The notes beneath the pieces were generated by a model that was not told where the DNA came from, did not search any database, and saw nothing but the letters and a program-made list of their open reading frames with translations. The translations under genes were made by a program, and so were the position numbers. Below, piece by piece: positions 24,507-30,540 of a DNA stretch of 38,972 bases; the first letter of the stretch is position 1, and each line of letters opens with the position of its first letter. Origin of the DNA: Candidatus Saccharimonadia bacterium (GTDB lineage Bacteria; Patescibacteriota; Saccharimonadia; UBA4664); contig DATKIP010000038.1 of assembly GCA_035544015.1 (NCBI GenBank), positions 1-38,972 on the forward strand. The letters are read 5' to 3'.

Positions 24507-24634
24507 CTATCGACCTTTCCGCTTCCCTTGCAGTTGGGGCAATTCCCCGTGACTTTCTTCATACCGCCGTGGCCGTCCTTTTCCCACCACGTGGCTTTGC
24601 CTGTGCCTCCACAGGCTGGGCAAGCAACCTTCAT
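24503..24634 (-). CDS. DnaJ-type zinc-ribbon microprotein
   Basis: 43 aa with two CxxCxGxG motifs, CPACGGTGK and CPNCKGSGK, spaced by about 20 residues: a complete zinc-binding unit like that of DnaJ. A longer open frame to 24916 exists, but GGAAGGG seven bases before ATG 24634 and the overlap with the upstream gene mark this start. Such isolated zinc ribbons often bind RNA, DNA or partner proteins; the role here is unknown. Confidence 0.75.
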   Translation of the reverse strand: MKVACPACGGTGKATWWEKDGHGGMKKVTGNCPNCKGSGKVDR

Positions 24635-24768
24635 TTGGCAACCCTTCCGGTTCCGTTGCAGCGTGGGCACATCTTCTCGCGCGGCTCGCTTTTGGGGCCG
24701 ACGATCCGCAGAACGCCCGACCCTCCACAGGTCGGGCATGCCTTCGTCTTGGGCTCGTAAGGTGTCAT
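24631..24768 (-). CDS. DnaJ-type zinc-ribbon microprotein, second copy
   Basis: 45 aa with CPTCGGSGV and CPRCNGTGR, a clear paralogue of the next gene downstream. AGAAGG lies seven bases before ATG 24768 and the ATGA junctions at both ends show translational coupling. The insert between the motifs (RIVGPKSEPREKM) differs from the first copy, so the two have diverged. Tandem duplication is the simplest origin. Confidence 0.75.
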   Translation of the reverse strand: MTPYEPKTKACPTCGGSGVLRIVGPKSEPREKMCPRCNGTGRVAK

Positions 24769-24995
24769 GACTGTGCCTTCTGATGTGGATGCTCGCGGCG
24801 GATATGTGCGGCCATACGCGAATAGCATCCGCCACCTTCCCGTAGACCATGACCACGACCAATGCCGCGTATTCCGTTCGGAAAACGTTCGACATGTTTG
24901 CAACAAGGGCATTCATAAATCGTCGCCAGCGGTCCCGATGTGACCTTAATCCCCATTGCGCGAATGGATGTTTTAGTAAGGGCCTTTCGGGTCAT
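24765..24995 (-). CDS. Zinc-finger protein, CxxC plus C/H
   Basis: 76 aa. YECPCCKHVERF (CxxC) and, later, GGCYSRMAAHIRREH give a C-x2-C...C-x6-H-x4-H arrangement that could fold as a C2H2-like finger with extra cysteine. The N-terminus is basic (MTRKALTKTSIRAMG). It is probably nucleic-acid binding. ATGA overlap with the next and previous genes. GGGAG lies 11 bases before ATG 24995. Confidence 0.7.
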   Translation of the reverse strand: MTRKALTKTSIRAMGIKVTSGPLATIYECPCCKHVERFPNGIRGIGRGHGLREGGGCYSRMAAHIRREHPHQKAQS

Positions 24996-25213
24996 CGCGT
25001 GGGATACTCCCGTTTAATGCTTTCGATGATTTGCATGGCCATCTCGCCGCGCAGCCTGACCGCGCGGAGTTCGTGGCCAATGAATTTGTCACGCCGGCCG
25101 GTGTTGATCAGGTGCAAATCGGCCTCCCGTTGCATGTTGATCCAGCGGATTGCCACCTTGCGCGCGTCGGCGAGCTGATCGGCGACGTTGTCGGGCATCG
25201 GCTTCATGCTCAT
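24992..25213 (-). CDS. Hypothetical protein
   Basis: 73 aa from ATG 25213, which has GAGGA seven bases upstream and is the first codon of a duplicated leader sequence (ATGAGC). The body is helical and charged: DNVADQLADARKVAIRWIN, then a His/Arg-rich part and EMAMQIIESIKREYP. No family recognised. The longer upstream frame to 25306 runs through a hairpin and is rejected. Confidence 0.65.
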   Translation of the reverse strand: MSMKPMPDNVADQLADARKVAIRWINMQREADLHLINTGRRDKFIGHELRAVRLRGEMAMQIIESIKREYPTR

Positions 25214-25276
25214 AATGTCGTCCTCTGTTGAGCTTGAGCAAAGAGGCCGCCGGGCCGATAGCCCGGCGGCAAGGGT
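25208..25276 (-). repeat. Duplicated gene-junction unit, copy 1
   Basis: About 70 bases carrying the stem-loop that follows the upstream gene, a TTGAGC-containing spacer, the ribosome binding site and the ATGAGC start of the downstream gene. It is closely similar to 25702-25785. The copies share the start codon, the spacer words and both arms of the stem-loop. Confidence 0.7.
25246..25270 (-). terminator. GC-rich stem-loop after 25279-25707
   Basis: GCCGCCGGGC pairs perfectly with GCCCGGCGGC around a 5-base loop, nine bases after the stop of the upstream minus-strand gene. The following T content is low, so partial termination or 3'-end protection is more likely than full stop. Confidence 0.6.
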
Positions 25277-25278
25277 GA

Positions 25279-25707
25279 CTAGACTATTTCGTAAGTGGCG
25301 ATGCAATTATTGGCGTACATGCTTTCAATGTATGTCTGCGCTTCGACGCGGCTGTCGAACCGGCGATGAGACTTGCCGTCTTTGATAAATTTCCAATTAC
25401 CTTTCGTGCTCGGTTGCCAGGTGCGGCGAACGCGGAACGCGCCGCTCGGCTTGGCTTTCACGGGCACCTTGTGTTCGACGGCGGGGACGATTTCGACCGT
25501 TAGGTTGTCCATGTATTTGCTGTTCAGCCGTGCCGCTTTATCGGCGAGTTCGTGGCTGGAGGAAAACCCGGTTGCGTTCGTCATCGGGATGCCGTTGTGT
25601 TTCCAGGTGGCGTTTGCGCGCCACGCCCATGCAAGCGACGGGCTCGTGGTGGTGCGGGTGAGGGTAGTTTTGTCGGCGAAGGTGGCGACGATGAAACGCT
25701 TGCTCAT
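25279..25707 (-). CDS. Hypothetical protein
   Basis: 142 aa from ATG 25707 with GGAGAAG at good spacing. It is strand-rich and basic: RFIVATFADKTTLTRTTT, RVRRTWQPSTKGNWKFIKDG and a C-terminal NNCIATYEIV. No family recognised. The layout suggests a small beta-barrel, possibly nucleic-acid binding, but nothing specific can be shown. It lies between two copies of the duplicated junction unit. Confidence 0.65.
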   Translation of the reverse strand: MSKRFIVATFADKTTLTRTTTSPSLAWAWRANATWKHNGIPMTNATGFSSSHELADKAARLNSKYMDNLTVEIVPAVEHKVPVKAKPSGAFRVRRTWQPSTKGNWKFIKDGKSHRRFDSRVEAQTYIESMYANNCIATYEIV

Positions 25708-25785
25708 AATGTCTTCTCCTGTTGAGCTTGAGCTTGAGCAAAGAGGCCGCCGGGCCTCCCAGTGTTCTAGCCCGGCGGCAAGGGT
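25702..25785 (-). repeat. Duplicated gene-junction unit, copy 2
   Basis: Second copy of the unit at 25208-25276, with an extra TTGAGC hexamer and a 9-base longer hairpin loop. It holds the start of 25279-25707 and the stem-loop that follows 25787-26116. The shared stem arms, spacer and start codon show a duplication of a gene junction. Confidence 0.7.
25746..25779 (-). terminator. GC-rich stem-loop after 25787-26116
   Basis: GCCGCCGGGC (25746-25755) and GCCCGGCGGC (25770-25779) pair perfectly around a 14-base loop. It begins eight bases after the stop of the upstream gene and has no T-run after it. Confidence 0.6.
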
Positions 25786-25786
25786 A

Positions 25787-26116
25787 TTAGATGACGGTTG
25801 CGGTGAACATGCGGGCGGCGAACTCGGCGAGCATTGCTTTGGTTGCGGCGGCCGGTGCGGTTATCGTCCAGATCTCGCCTTCGTAGCGGACCTTGAAAGA
25901 GCGCTTGTCCTTAAGGTGTCCGGCGTGCCGCAGGGCTTCCTTGCCGCGCTCCGTGATCAGGTAGGGTGTCCCTTCTCCACCTGCGAGCAGGCCATCAGCA
26001 GCAAGGCGCTTGATCATACGTAGGTTACTGCCGTTGCGGGTGTTGACGCCGGTGTTTAGTGGGTTGCCAGTTTCGTGCGCGGCGAGCAATGCTTTAATCT
26101 GTGCGGGTGTGGTCAT
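25787..26116 (-). CDS. Winged-helix-like protein
   Basis: 109 aa. The segment SNLRMIKRLAADGLLAGGEG followed by PYLITERGKEAL is a good winged-helix/MarR-like DNA-binding pattern (recognition helix, then a wing and a C-terminal helix start). The rest, WTITAPAAATKAMLAEFAAR, forms a second helical part. Transcribed from promoter A with a long leader; AGGAA is well placed before ATG 26116. It is a candidate regulator of phage genes. Confidence 0.68.
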   Translation of the reverse strand: MTTPAQIKALLAAHETGNPLNTGVNTRNGSNLRMIKRLAADGLLAGGEGTPYLITERGKEALRHAGHLKDKRSFKVRYEGEIWTITAPAAATKAMLAEFAARMFTATVI

Positions 26117-26255
26117 AATATCGTTTCCTGTGTGACCATGTTTCGGGGTTATATCGCGTCGGTTTGACTGGGCTTTTAGGGCCTCCCTACTTCCGGTTTT
26201 TCTAGGGTTCCCTCGGTTTACCCGAGACCTTCGCGGAAGCAGTTCGTCTGTCTAT
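26117..26255 (-). promoter_or_regulatory. Long structured 5' leader
   Basis: About 140 bases between promoter A and ATG 26116, without a gene. On the transcript CTTCCG can pair with CGGAAG to enclose a hairpin CTCGG-GTAAA-CCGAG with further GGT/ACC pairs outside. The structure leaves the ribosome binding site in a single-stranded region. It may be an attenuator or simply a stable leader. Confidence 0.4.
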
Positions 26256-26261
26256 GTACTT

Positions 26262-26290
26262 AATATGGGCTGCTTATGGGCGGTTGTCAA
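26262..26290 (-). promoter_or_regulatory. Early promoter A (sigma70-like)
   Basis: TTGACA at 26290-26285, 17-base spacer, CATATT at 26267-26262 on the minus strand. It lies within a 32-base block repeated exactly at promoter B. The spacer contains CCCATAAGCAGCCCA. It drives 25787-26116. Confidence 0.75.
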
Positions 26291-26315
26291 TAACTATTTT
26301 AGAAAGTCTGGGGGA

Positions 26316-26474
26316 TTAAATCCCCCTCTTTTCCCATTTTGCGAACCGGTGTCCAATCTCGTCTTTGTTTCCGGTTCCTTCTGTTAGGTGTCTGTGAAGA
26401 TCTCCGAATATTTCTGCTAGTTCCTGATCTTCCGTTTCGCCGTAGTGCTTGAGTATGTATTTGTAGAGTTTCAT
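26316..26474 (-). CDS. Small acidic protein
   Basis: 52 aa from ATG 26474, which has GGAGGAA six bases upstream. The sequence starts MKLYKYILKHYGETEDQEL and continues IFGDLHRHLTEGTGNKDEIG with a C-terminal RFAKWEKRG. It is AT-rich, helical and charged. No family recognised. It has its own promoter (B). A small early protein acting on a host target is a common theme for such genes, but there is no direct evidence. Confidence 0.65.
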   Translation of the reverse strand: MKLYKYILKHYGETEDQELAEIFGDLHRHLTEGTGNKDEIGHRFAKWEKRGI

Positions 26475-26502
26475 CTGAGTTCCTCCGTTGCTTCTGATTA
26501 CT

Positions 26503-26531
26503 AATATGGGCTGCTTATGGGCGGTTGTCAA
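26503..26531 (-). promoter_or_regulatory. Early promoter B (sigma70-like)
   Basis: TTGACA at 26531-26526, 17-base spacer, CATATT at 26508-26503 on the minus strand; identical to promoter A over 32 bases including the spacer. It lies 29 bases before the start of 26316-26474, just upstream of its ribosome binding site. Confidence 0.75.
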
Positions 26532-26540
26532 TAGTAAACT

Positions 26541-26699
26541 TTAATTTTTATTTCTTCTTTTCCAGTCTCTGAGAATTTCTAAGCGCATTCCTGGGGATAA
26601 CTTCTCAAAATCTTCCTGCGTTCCTTTAAAACATCCATCCGGTAAATCGTAAACTGTAGGAACTGCTTCGCTATAGTAGCCTTTAGATTTGCGCTTCAT
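26541..26699 (-). CDS. Small early protein
   Basis: 52 aa from ATG 26699, with GGAGGAA seven bases upstream. It starts with a basic tract (MKRKSKGYYSEA), then PTVYDLPDGCFKGTQEDFEKL and ends in LEILRDWKRRNKN. The longer frame to 26891 crosses promoter C and the polymerase gene and is not used. No family recognised. It has its own promoter C; promoter B follows downstream after the stop. Confidence 0.65.
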   Translation of the reverse strand: MKRKSKGYYSEAVPTVYDLPDGCFKGTQEDFEKLSPGMRLEILRDWKRRNKN

Positions 26700-26724
26700 C
26701 TTGGTTCCTCCTGGTTGATGACTT

Positions 26725-26753
26725 GTTATGGGCTGCTTATGTCCCATAGTCAA
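26725..26753 (-). promoter_or_regulatory. Early promoter C (sigma70-like)
   Basis: TTGACT at 26753-26748, 17-base spacer, CATAAC at 26730-26725 on the minus strand. The -35 box overlaps the TGA stop of the DNA polymerase gene. The spacer has the shared AAGCAGCC word. It drives 26541-26699. Confidence 0.65.
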
Positions 26754-28663
26754 GGATAAAACCTTTCCCTGATGATAAGTTTCTCTGTCTCGCCAGCGTA
26801 GAACCTCATGTCGTAGTCGATGGGCTCGCCGTTGTATTGCTGTGCTAGCCGCAGCTTGCTTGCGTGCTCGGCGTCGGCGTGGGCTTCCCATTCTTTTTTG
26901 GTGGGGAAGAAGCTATAGCAGGCCGTGCAGCACCAGGAACCACGCCGGCCGATCACGTCAGCGTGCCCACGGGCATGAATGCGCGTCGTCGTCTTGGGCA
27001 TGTGCTTGACCGCGCTGCGGCCCGTGGGGCTGACGTAGTAGCGGACGATGCCATGTTGGCTGGTGCCATCGTCCAGCTGGAGGCGGCTGGACTTGCTGAG
27101 ATCGAGCCTCATGAGGAAGTCCCACGGGTCGCCGTGCGCCGCGATGAACTGCTCGGGATCCTCGCCGCGCACCATGGCCGCTTCCGCCGCGTGGCGGATG
27201 ATGGGCATGCTGTGGTTCTGGTGCCATTCCCGCTCTGGATTGTACGCGCCTTTGCGCTTGAGCTTTCCCGTCTCAGCGTACTCGGCCAAGTAGTTATTTA
27301 CGTCTCTGCACCAAAGACGAGAGTAGTAATTTGTCTCAAGGGGCATCTGGCAACCGGCGGACCATTGCGCGCAAGCCTGGGCGAGTGCATCCCGCTGCTC
27401 GACAGGGCACACGACGGTCACGCCGTCCGTGTTGAGCTGGACCAGGCGCACGCCGCGCACGGCAAGCATCATCTCGGCCAGCTTGAGGATGAGCAGCTGA
27501 CCGTTGATGGCCACGGCGAACATCCACGCAAGGTCGAAGAAACACGTCCAGGGGCTTCCGGCGGATCCGTAGACGCTGTTGAGCGCCAGCTTGATTGCGA
27601 GGTTCTCGGGGCTTCCCTTGGCGCTCTGGAAGCGCCGCGCGAGCAGGGCCGCGTAGATGTCGCAAAACGCCGGGCCGAGGTGGGCGGGAAAGATGCGGTT
27701 CTTGATGGCGATGTTCGGATAGAAGCTCGTCACGTCCACATCGATGATGTCGTGGTACCTGTCGGCCAGCACCATCTTGCGATCGATGCTGCCGTGAATG
27801 CCGCCGAGGCCGGCGGTGACCTCGACGCCGTCGAGCGTGAAGCTGTGCGATGACCAGGCGTTGCCGTCGAGCAGGGCAAAGCTACCCGTCTCATCGATCC
27901 ACACGCGCCGGAAGGTATCGAGGCAGTGGGCAAGCTCTGGCCGCGTGAACCAGATATATGGGAAAATCACATCCCGCAGCTTGACGCCGTCCGGCCTGGG
28001 CGTTTGGAGCGGGACGCGCTTGCCCAGTTCATCGCGGCCATGGGTTTCCACGCCGAGGGCTTTTAGCTCACGTTCAAAATAGCGGCGGCCGAGACCGGTG
28101 TCGCTTTGGTTTATCCATTCCGGGTTGATGGCGCAGCGAAGGTCGATCTTATCTTTGCTCGACAGATAGAACCGCTCAGTTTCCGTCACGTCGTGGGCAT
28201 TATATCCTAAGACGATATCCATCTCATCATAGTTGAGATGCACACCAAATGGGATAGGGCAATCCATTACATTCTTGGATCGCATATTGAATTGGAGTTT
28301 CTTTAGGCTGGTGGACTTGGCGCGATTATTGAAATGGTGGATCGTGAACAGATCAACTTGCGGCACGGCCGGTTGCCAGATGATGTTGCTAAAGCGATCG
28401 TTGCTCGCAAATATTTCCTGGTTCTTGGCGTACATGCCGGCCGCATCGATGTCGGGATGTTCCATGAAATGTTGCACCATCGGCCAGTCATAGGCGAGAT
28501 TATTGAAGCCTATCATCTGGTCCGCTGCGGCGATGCGGCGCCACAAAGCGGCGTTGTCGCGCCGCCGATCGGAGATCTCGTAAAAGACACCGGGCTCTCC
28601 CACCGGCTTGATGCACATGGACCAGAAATTAGGGAAAGCCTCGGTGTCATAGACTTGGGGCAT
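26750..28663 (-). CDS. DNA polymerase, family B-like, with 3'-5' exonuclease
   Basis: 637 aa, phage replicative polymerase. Exonuclease motifs: YDTEAF (residues 5-10), IGFNNLAYDWP (51-61), YNAHD (154-158). Polymerase motif A is VDVTSFYPNI (near residue 308), motif B KLALNSVYG (near 357) and motif C is LNTDGV (near 408); the usual DTD has Asn in its first place. The C-terminus ends in a C2H2-like finger, WCCTACYSFFPTKKEWEAH followed by AEH (about 574-600), uncommon for this family. ATG 28663 overlaps the previous stop as TAATG; an in-frame start at 28768 is less likely. It is transcribed in the early operon and works with the SSB, primase-helicase and SF2 helicase encoded nearby. Confidence 0.92.
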   Translation of the reverse strand: MPQVYDTEAFPNFWSMCIKPVGEPGVFYEISDRRRDNAALWRRIAAADQMIGFNNLAYDWPMVQHFMEHPDIDAAGMYAKNQEIFASNDRFSNIIWQPAVPQVDLFTIHHFNNRAKSTSLKKLQFNMRSKNVMDCPIPFGVHLNYDEMDIVLGYNAHDVTETERFYLSSKDKIDLRCAINPEWINQSDTGLGRRYFERELKALGVETHGRDELGKRVPLQTPRPDGVKLRDVIFPYIWFTRPELAHCLDTFRRVWIDETGSFALLDGNAWSSHSFTLDGVEVTAGLGGIHGSIDRKMVLADRYHDIIDVDVTSFYPNIAIKNRIFPAHLGPAFCDIYAALLARRFQSAKGSPENLAIKLALNSVYGSAGSPWTCFFDLAWMFAVAINGQLLILKLAEMMLAVRGVRLVQLNTDGVTVVCPVEQRDALAQACAQWSAGCQMPLETNYYSRLWCRDVNNYLAEYAETGKLKRKGAYNPEREWHQNHSMPIIRHAAEAAMVRGEDPEQFIAAHGDPWDFLMRLDLSKSSRLQLDDGTSQHGIVRYYVSPTGRSAVKHMPKTTTRIHARGHADVIGRRGSWCCTACYSFFPTKKEWEAHADAEHASKLRLAQQYNGEPIDYDMRFYAGETEKLIIRERFYP

Positions 28664-28914
28664 TATCTCTGAAATCTTGCAGGGTTTTTGAGGATGATTG
28701 GCGGTTCGGTCCAGCGGCACAGCCTTACCGTGCCACCTTCGCCGCCTATGCATTTGGCGAAGTTCCAACCATTGCGGCCGTAGCGGCTGGCGATCCAGTT
28801 GCCGCCGGCCGGCGGCTTGCGCAGATATTCGGCGTAAACCTCACGGCAAAGCGCTTTGTCCTCGGCCGTGAGCCACCAGATACCGAAAGCGCCGTGCAGC
28901 AACCTACTCCACAT
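28663..28914 (-). CDS. Hypothetical protein
   Basis: 83 aa, upstream of and coupled to the polymerase gene (TAATG). It contains GIWWLTAEDKALCREVYAEYL, PPAGGNWIASRYGRNGWNFA and a Cys/Gly-rich CIGGEGGTVRLC. No family recognised. The start at 28914 overlaps the previous gene by 11 bases and the ribosome binding site is weak. The position suggests a replication accessory role, but that is position only. Confidence 0.6.
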   Translation of the reverse strand: MWSRLLHGAFGIWWLTAEDKALCREVYAEYLRKPPAGGNWIASRYGRNGWNFAKCIGGEGGTVRLCRWTEPPIILKNPARFQR

Positions 28915-29131
28915 GGAGCGACACCGGCGGGATTGCGCCGTAGAGCGTCAGGACCACGACGCCGCCGGCATTGAGGACCGCCAGCTCGTCAGCGTCGGGC
29001 GTCCACGCGCTCTGTATGGTGTCGCCTTCCTTGCGCACGGCGAGCGAGCAGCATTCGCCGTGGGTGGCTGCGTCCCAGTCTGTCGGCGCGGTCAACAGGC
29101 AGTTGGCGCCGGTGATGATGGCGGGTGTCAT
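28904..29131 (-). CDS. Conserved phage hypothetical protein
   Basis: 75 aa. The pattern MTPAIITGANCLLTAPTDWD, then SAWTPDADELAVLNAGGVVVL and PPVSLHVE is a recurring family in phages of Gram-negative bacteria, with no assigned function. GGGAGG is well placed before ATG 29131 and the ATGA overlap couples it to the upstream gene. It is likely a small all-beta protein. Confidence 0.75.
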   Translation of the reverse strand: MTPAIITGANCLLTAPTDWDAATHGECCSLAVRKEGDTIQSAWTPDADELAVLNAGGVVVLTLYGAIPPVSLHVE

Positions 29132-29283
29132 TTGGGATCCTCCCTATCCTTCCATTTGACCTTGGGCAAGGTGACCGGAATGCGTTGCTTGCGCAGGCCG
29201 TCCGCAATGTCTTCGTTCTGCGGCTCACCTTGATCCTTGCGTTTCTTGTCTTCGTCGCTAATTTTGCGTGGGCCGCGCGACAT
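29128..29283 (-). CDS. Small charged hypothetical protein
   Basis: 51 aa: MSRGPRKISDEDKKRKDQGE, then LRKQRIPVTLPKVKWKDRE and DPK at the end. AGGAGGGG lies six bases before ATG 29283, an excellent ribosome binding site, and its stop overlaps the next ATG. It is below common length cut-offs but well supported. Basic and acidic blocks alternate; function unknown. Confidence 0.7.
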   Translation of the reverse strand: MSRGPRKISDEDKKRKDQGEPQNEDIADGLRKQRIPVTLPKVKWKDREDPK

Positions 29284-29428
29284 TATCGCCCCTCCTGCTT
29301 AGATACTCGGCAATCTTCCTGCCGTGTTTGCTGTTGATATTTGCCCAACGCTGGGCACGCCGTTTACGATCGCCGAACAGATGCTTTAGACGACGATCGC
29401 GGAACTCACGTGCGCGGCGAGATGACAT
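29258..29428 (-). CDS. Small arginine-rich protein
   Basis: 56 aa from ATG 29428, four bases after the upstream stop. The sequence is very basic (RRAREFRDRRLKHLFGDRKR) with a C-terminal INSKHGRKIAEYLSRRGDN. A longer frame from 29587 runs inside the upstream gene and is not needed. Nucleic-acid binding is likely from charge alone. It overlaps the next gene by 26 bases. Confidence 0.6.
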   Translation of the reverse strand: MSSRRAREFRDRRLKHLFGDRKRRAQRWANINSKHGRKIAEYLSRRGDNVARPTQN

Positions 29429-29432
29429 CGGT

Positions 29433-29681
29433 CTACCTGTCCCACTCGCCGCTGCATTCTGGGCAACCGCAGCGGTACGGCGCATTGATTGCAGCGATAT
29501 CAGCGTCTCGGCGAACCTTGTATGCTCGAAAGCTTCCATGTCCGTCACACATGGAACAGGGTAAGTCTCTGACATCTCCGTTTCCATAGTTGATCATCTC
29601 CCTTGCGTTGCCGTGACATGCCGGGCATGGCGCTAATGCGACGCGAATGCTTGAAAGCATGCGTTTGATGGTTTTGAGCAT
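29433..29681 (-). CDS. Zinc-ribbon protein with three CxxC-type sites
   Basis: 82 aa. APCPACHGN, LPCSMCDGHG and CGCPEC give three cysteine pairs (CxxC, CxxCxGxG, CxCxxC); the first two could form a DnaJ-like zinc ribbon. ATG 29681 is chosen because AGGGG lies seven bases upstream; ATG 29687 abuts it. It is encoded just after the stem-loop that follows the 29733-30434 gene. It resembles the zinc-ribbon microproteins at 24381-24995. Confidence 0.72.
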   Translation of the reverse strand: MLKTIKRMLSSIRVALAPCPACHGNAREMINYGNGDVRDLPCSMCDGHGSFRAYKVRRDADIAAINAPYRCGCPECSGEWDR

Positions 29682-29699
29682 AGTCATCCCCTAGAGGTG

Positions 29700-29723
29700 G
29701 GCGAGCACCCGAGGGTGCCCGCC
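29700..29723 (-). terminator. GC-rich stem-loop after 29733-30434
   Basis: GCACCC/GGGTGC with an A-C mismatch, extended by GGCG/CGCC, around a 2-base loop. It begins ten bases after the stop of the upstream gene and has no T-run. Part of a set of stem-loops placed just after stop codons. Confidence 0.5.
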
Positions 29724-29732
29724 GTATAGGTG

Positions 29733-30434
29733 TCAGAACCCCTTGACGCCGTTCGCCCAGTTTTCGAAGTGCGCCCAGATGGCAAGGCGGTTGGCTTCGA
29801 TGGCCATCAACGCGGGATCGCACGGATGATGCTTAAACGTCGTTTCGATGAACTTCTGATGCTCACCGGTGACAAGCTGCTTCTGGCAAAGGTCAACCCA
29901 CTTGGCCTTGTATTCCTCGACGGTGGGCACATATGGCGCGGCCGGCGAGGGGCTCGCCGATGGCACGGACCATGTGCCGTCTGTCGGCGCCGTGGCCACG
30001 GGCGTGGCGCTAGGTGTCGGTGCGGCAGTATTCGCCGTAGTGGCAACCGTCGACGGTGCAAGCGGGGCTGCACCGGACGGGGGCTTTGGGGCAAGGTATG
30101 GTGCCTCGAATGCATCGGCCAGCGCCTTGTTGTGATTGCGGCGGCGGCCCCATGTGCCATCGTCCTTGAGCTTGCCCGAATGGTAATCACCATGGAACGG
30201 CACGCCGCGACCATCCACCTTGCCCGCTGCGGCGGCTTGATCGGCCGCTTCGCCGTTGGCGTCGAGACCAGCACCAGCAACATATTGCTGCATCGTGACG
30301 CGTTCCGATGCACCTTGCTGTAGGACGGTCGCACCATCTAACTCATGGGTGACGAAAGCCATTGCCTCGGCATAGGCTTCCACCATGTGGTGGGCTTGCT
30401 GCGGCGTGGTGAGTATGAATTCAAGCTTAATCAT
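29733..30434 (-). CDS. Hypothetical replication-region protein
   Basis: 233 aa. DGRGVPFHGDYHSGKLKDDG followed by TWGRRRN matches a short motif (D..G.P....HS......G.W..RR) that recurs in phage proteins encoded next to SSB genes. The middle is Ala/Pro/Thr-rich and disordered; the C-terminus is helical (KAKWVDLCQKQLVTGEHQKF). ATG 30434 has GGAA upstream. A recombination or replication accessory role is suggested by position; the motif's function is not established. Confidence 0.7.
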   Translation of the reverse strand: MIKLEFILTTPQQAHHMVEAYAEAMAFVTHELDGATVLQQGASERVTMQQYVAGAGLDANGEAADQAAAAGKVDGRGVPFHGDYHSGKLKDDGTWGRRRNHNKALADAFEAPYLAPKPPSGAAPLAPSTVATTANTAAPTPSATPVATAPTDGTWSVPSASPSPAAPYVPTVEEYKAKWVDLCQKQLVTGEHQKFIETTFKHHPCDPALMAIEANRLAIWAHFENWANGVKGF

Positions 30435-30507
30435 GTTGGTTCCATTTGGCCATGAGGATGCGTTCCCACTCCTTGGCCTTGTGAGTGGGTAAGCGGTTGA
30501 GGGAAGT

Positions 30508-30535
30508 GCGGCCGGTATCAGGGGCTACCGGCCGC
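30508..30535 (-). terminator. Perfect 10-bp stem-loop after SSB gene
   Basis: GCGGCCGGTA (30508-30517) pairs with TACCGGCCGC (30526-30535) around an 8-base loop, starting six bases after the stop at 30541. It lacks a T-run, so partial termination or 3'-end protection of the SSB mRNA is the likely role. Confidence 0.6.
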
Positions 30536-30540
30536 GAGGC

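Noticed and set aside
25208-25785. Duplicated units considered as ends of a small transposon
   Set aside because: The copies are in direct orientation, carry start codons and stem-loops, and enclose an ordinary gene without a transposase.
26864-27853. Plus-strand open frame (329 codons) opposite the polymerase
   Set aside because: Shadow of the polymerase gene whose motifs are intact on the other strand.
29258-29587. Long form (109 codons) of the arginine-rich protein
   Set aside because: Its first 53 codons lie inside the zinc-ribbon gene in another frame; a start at 29428 just after that stop explains the region better.
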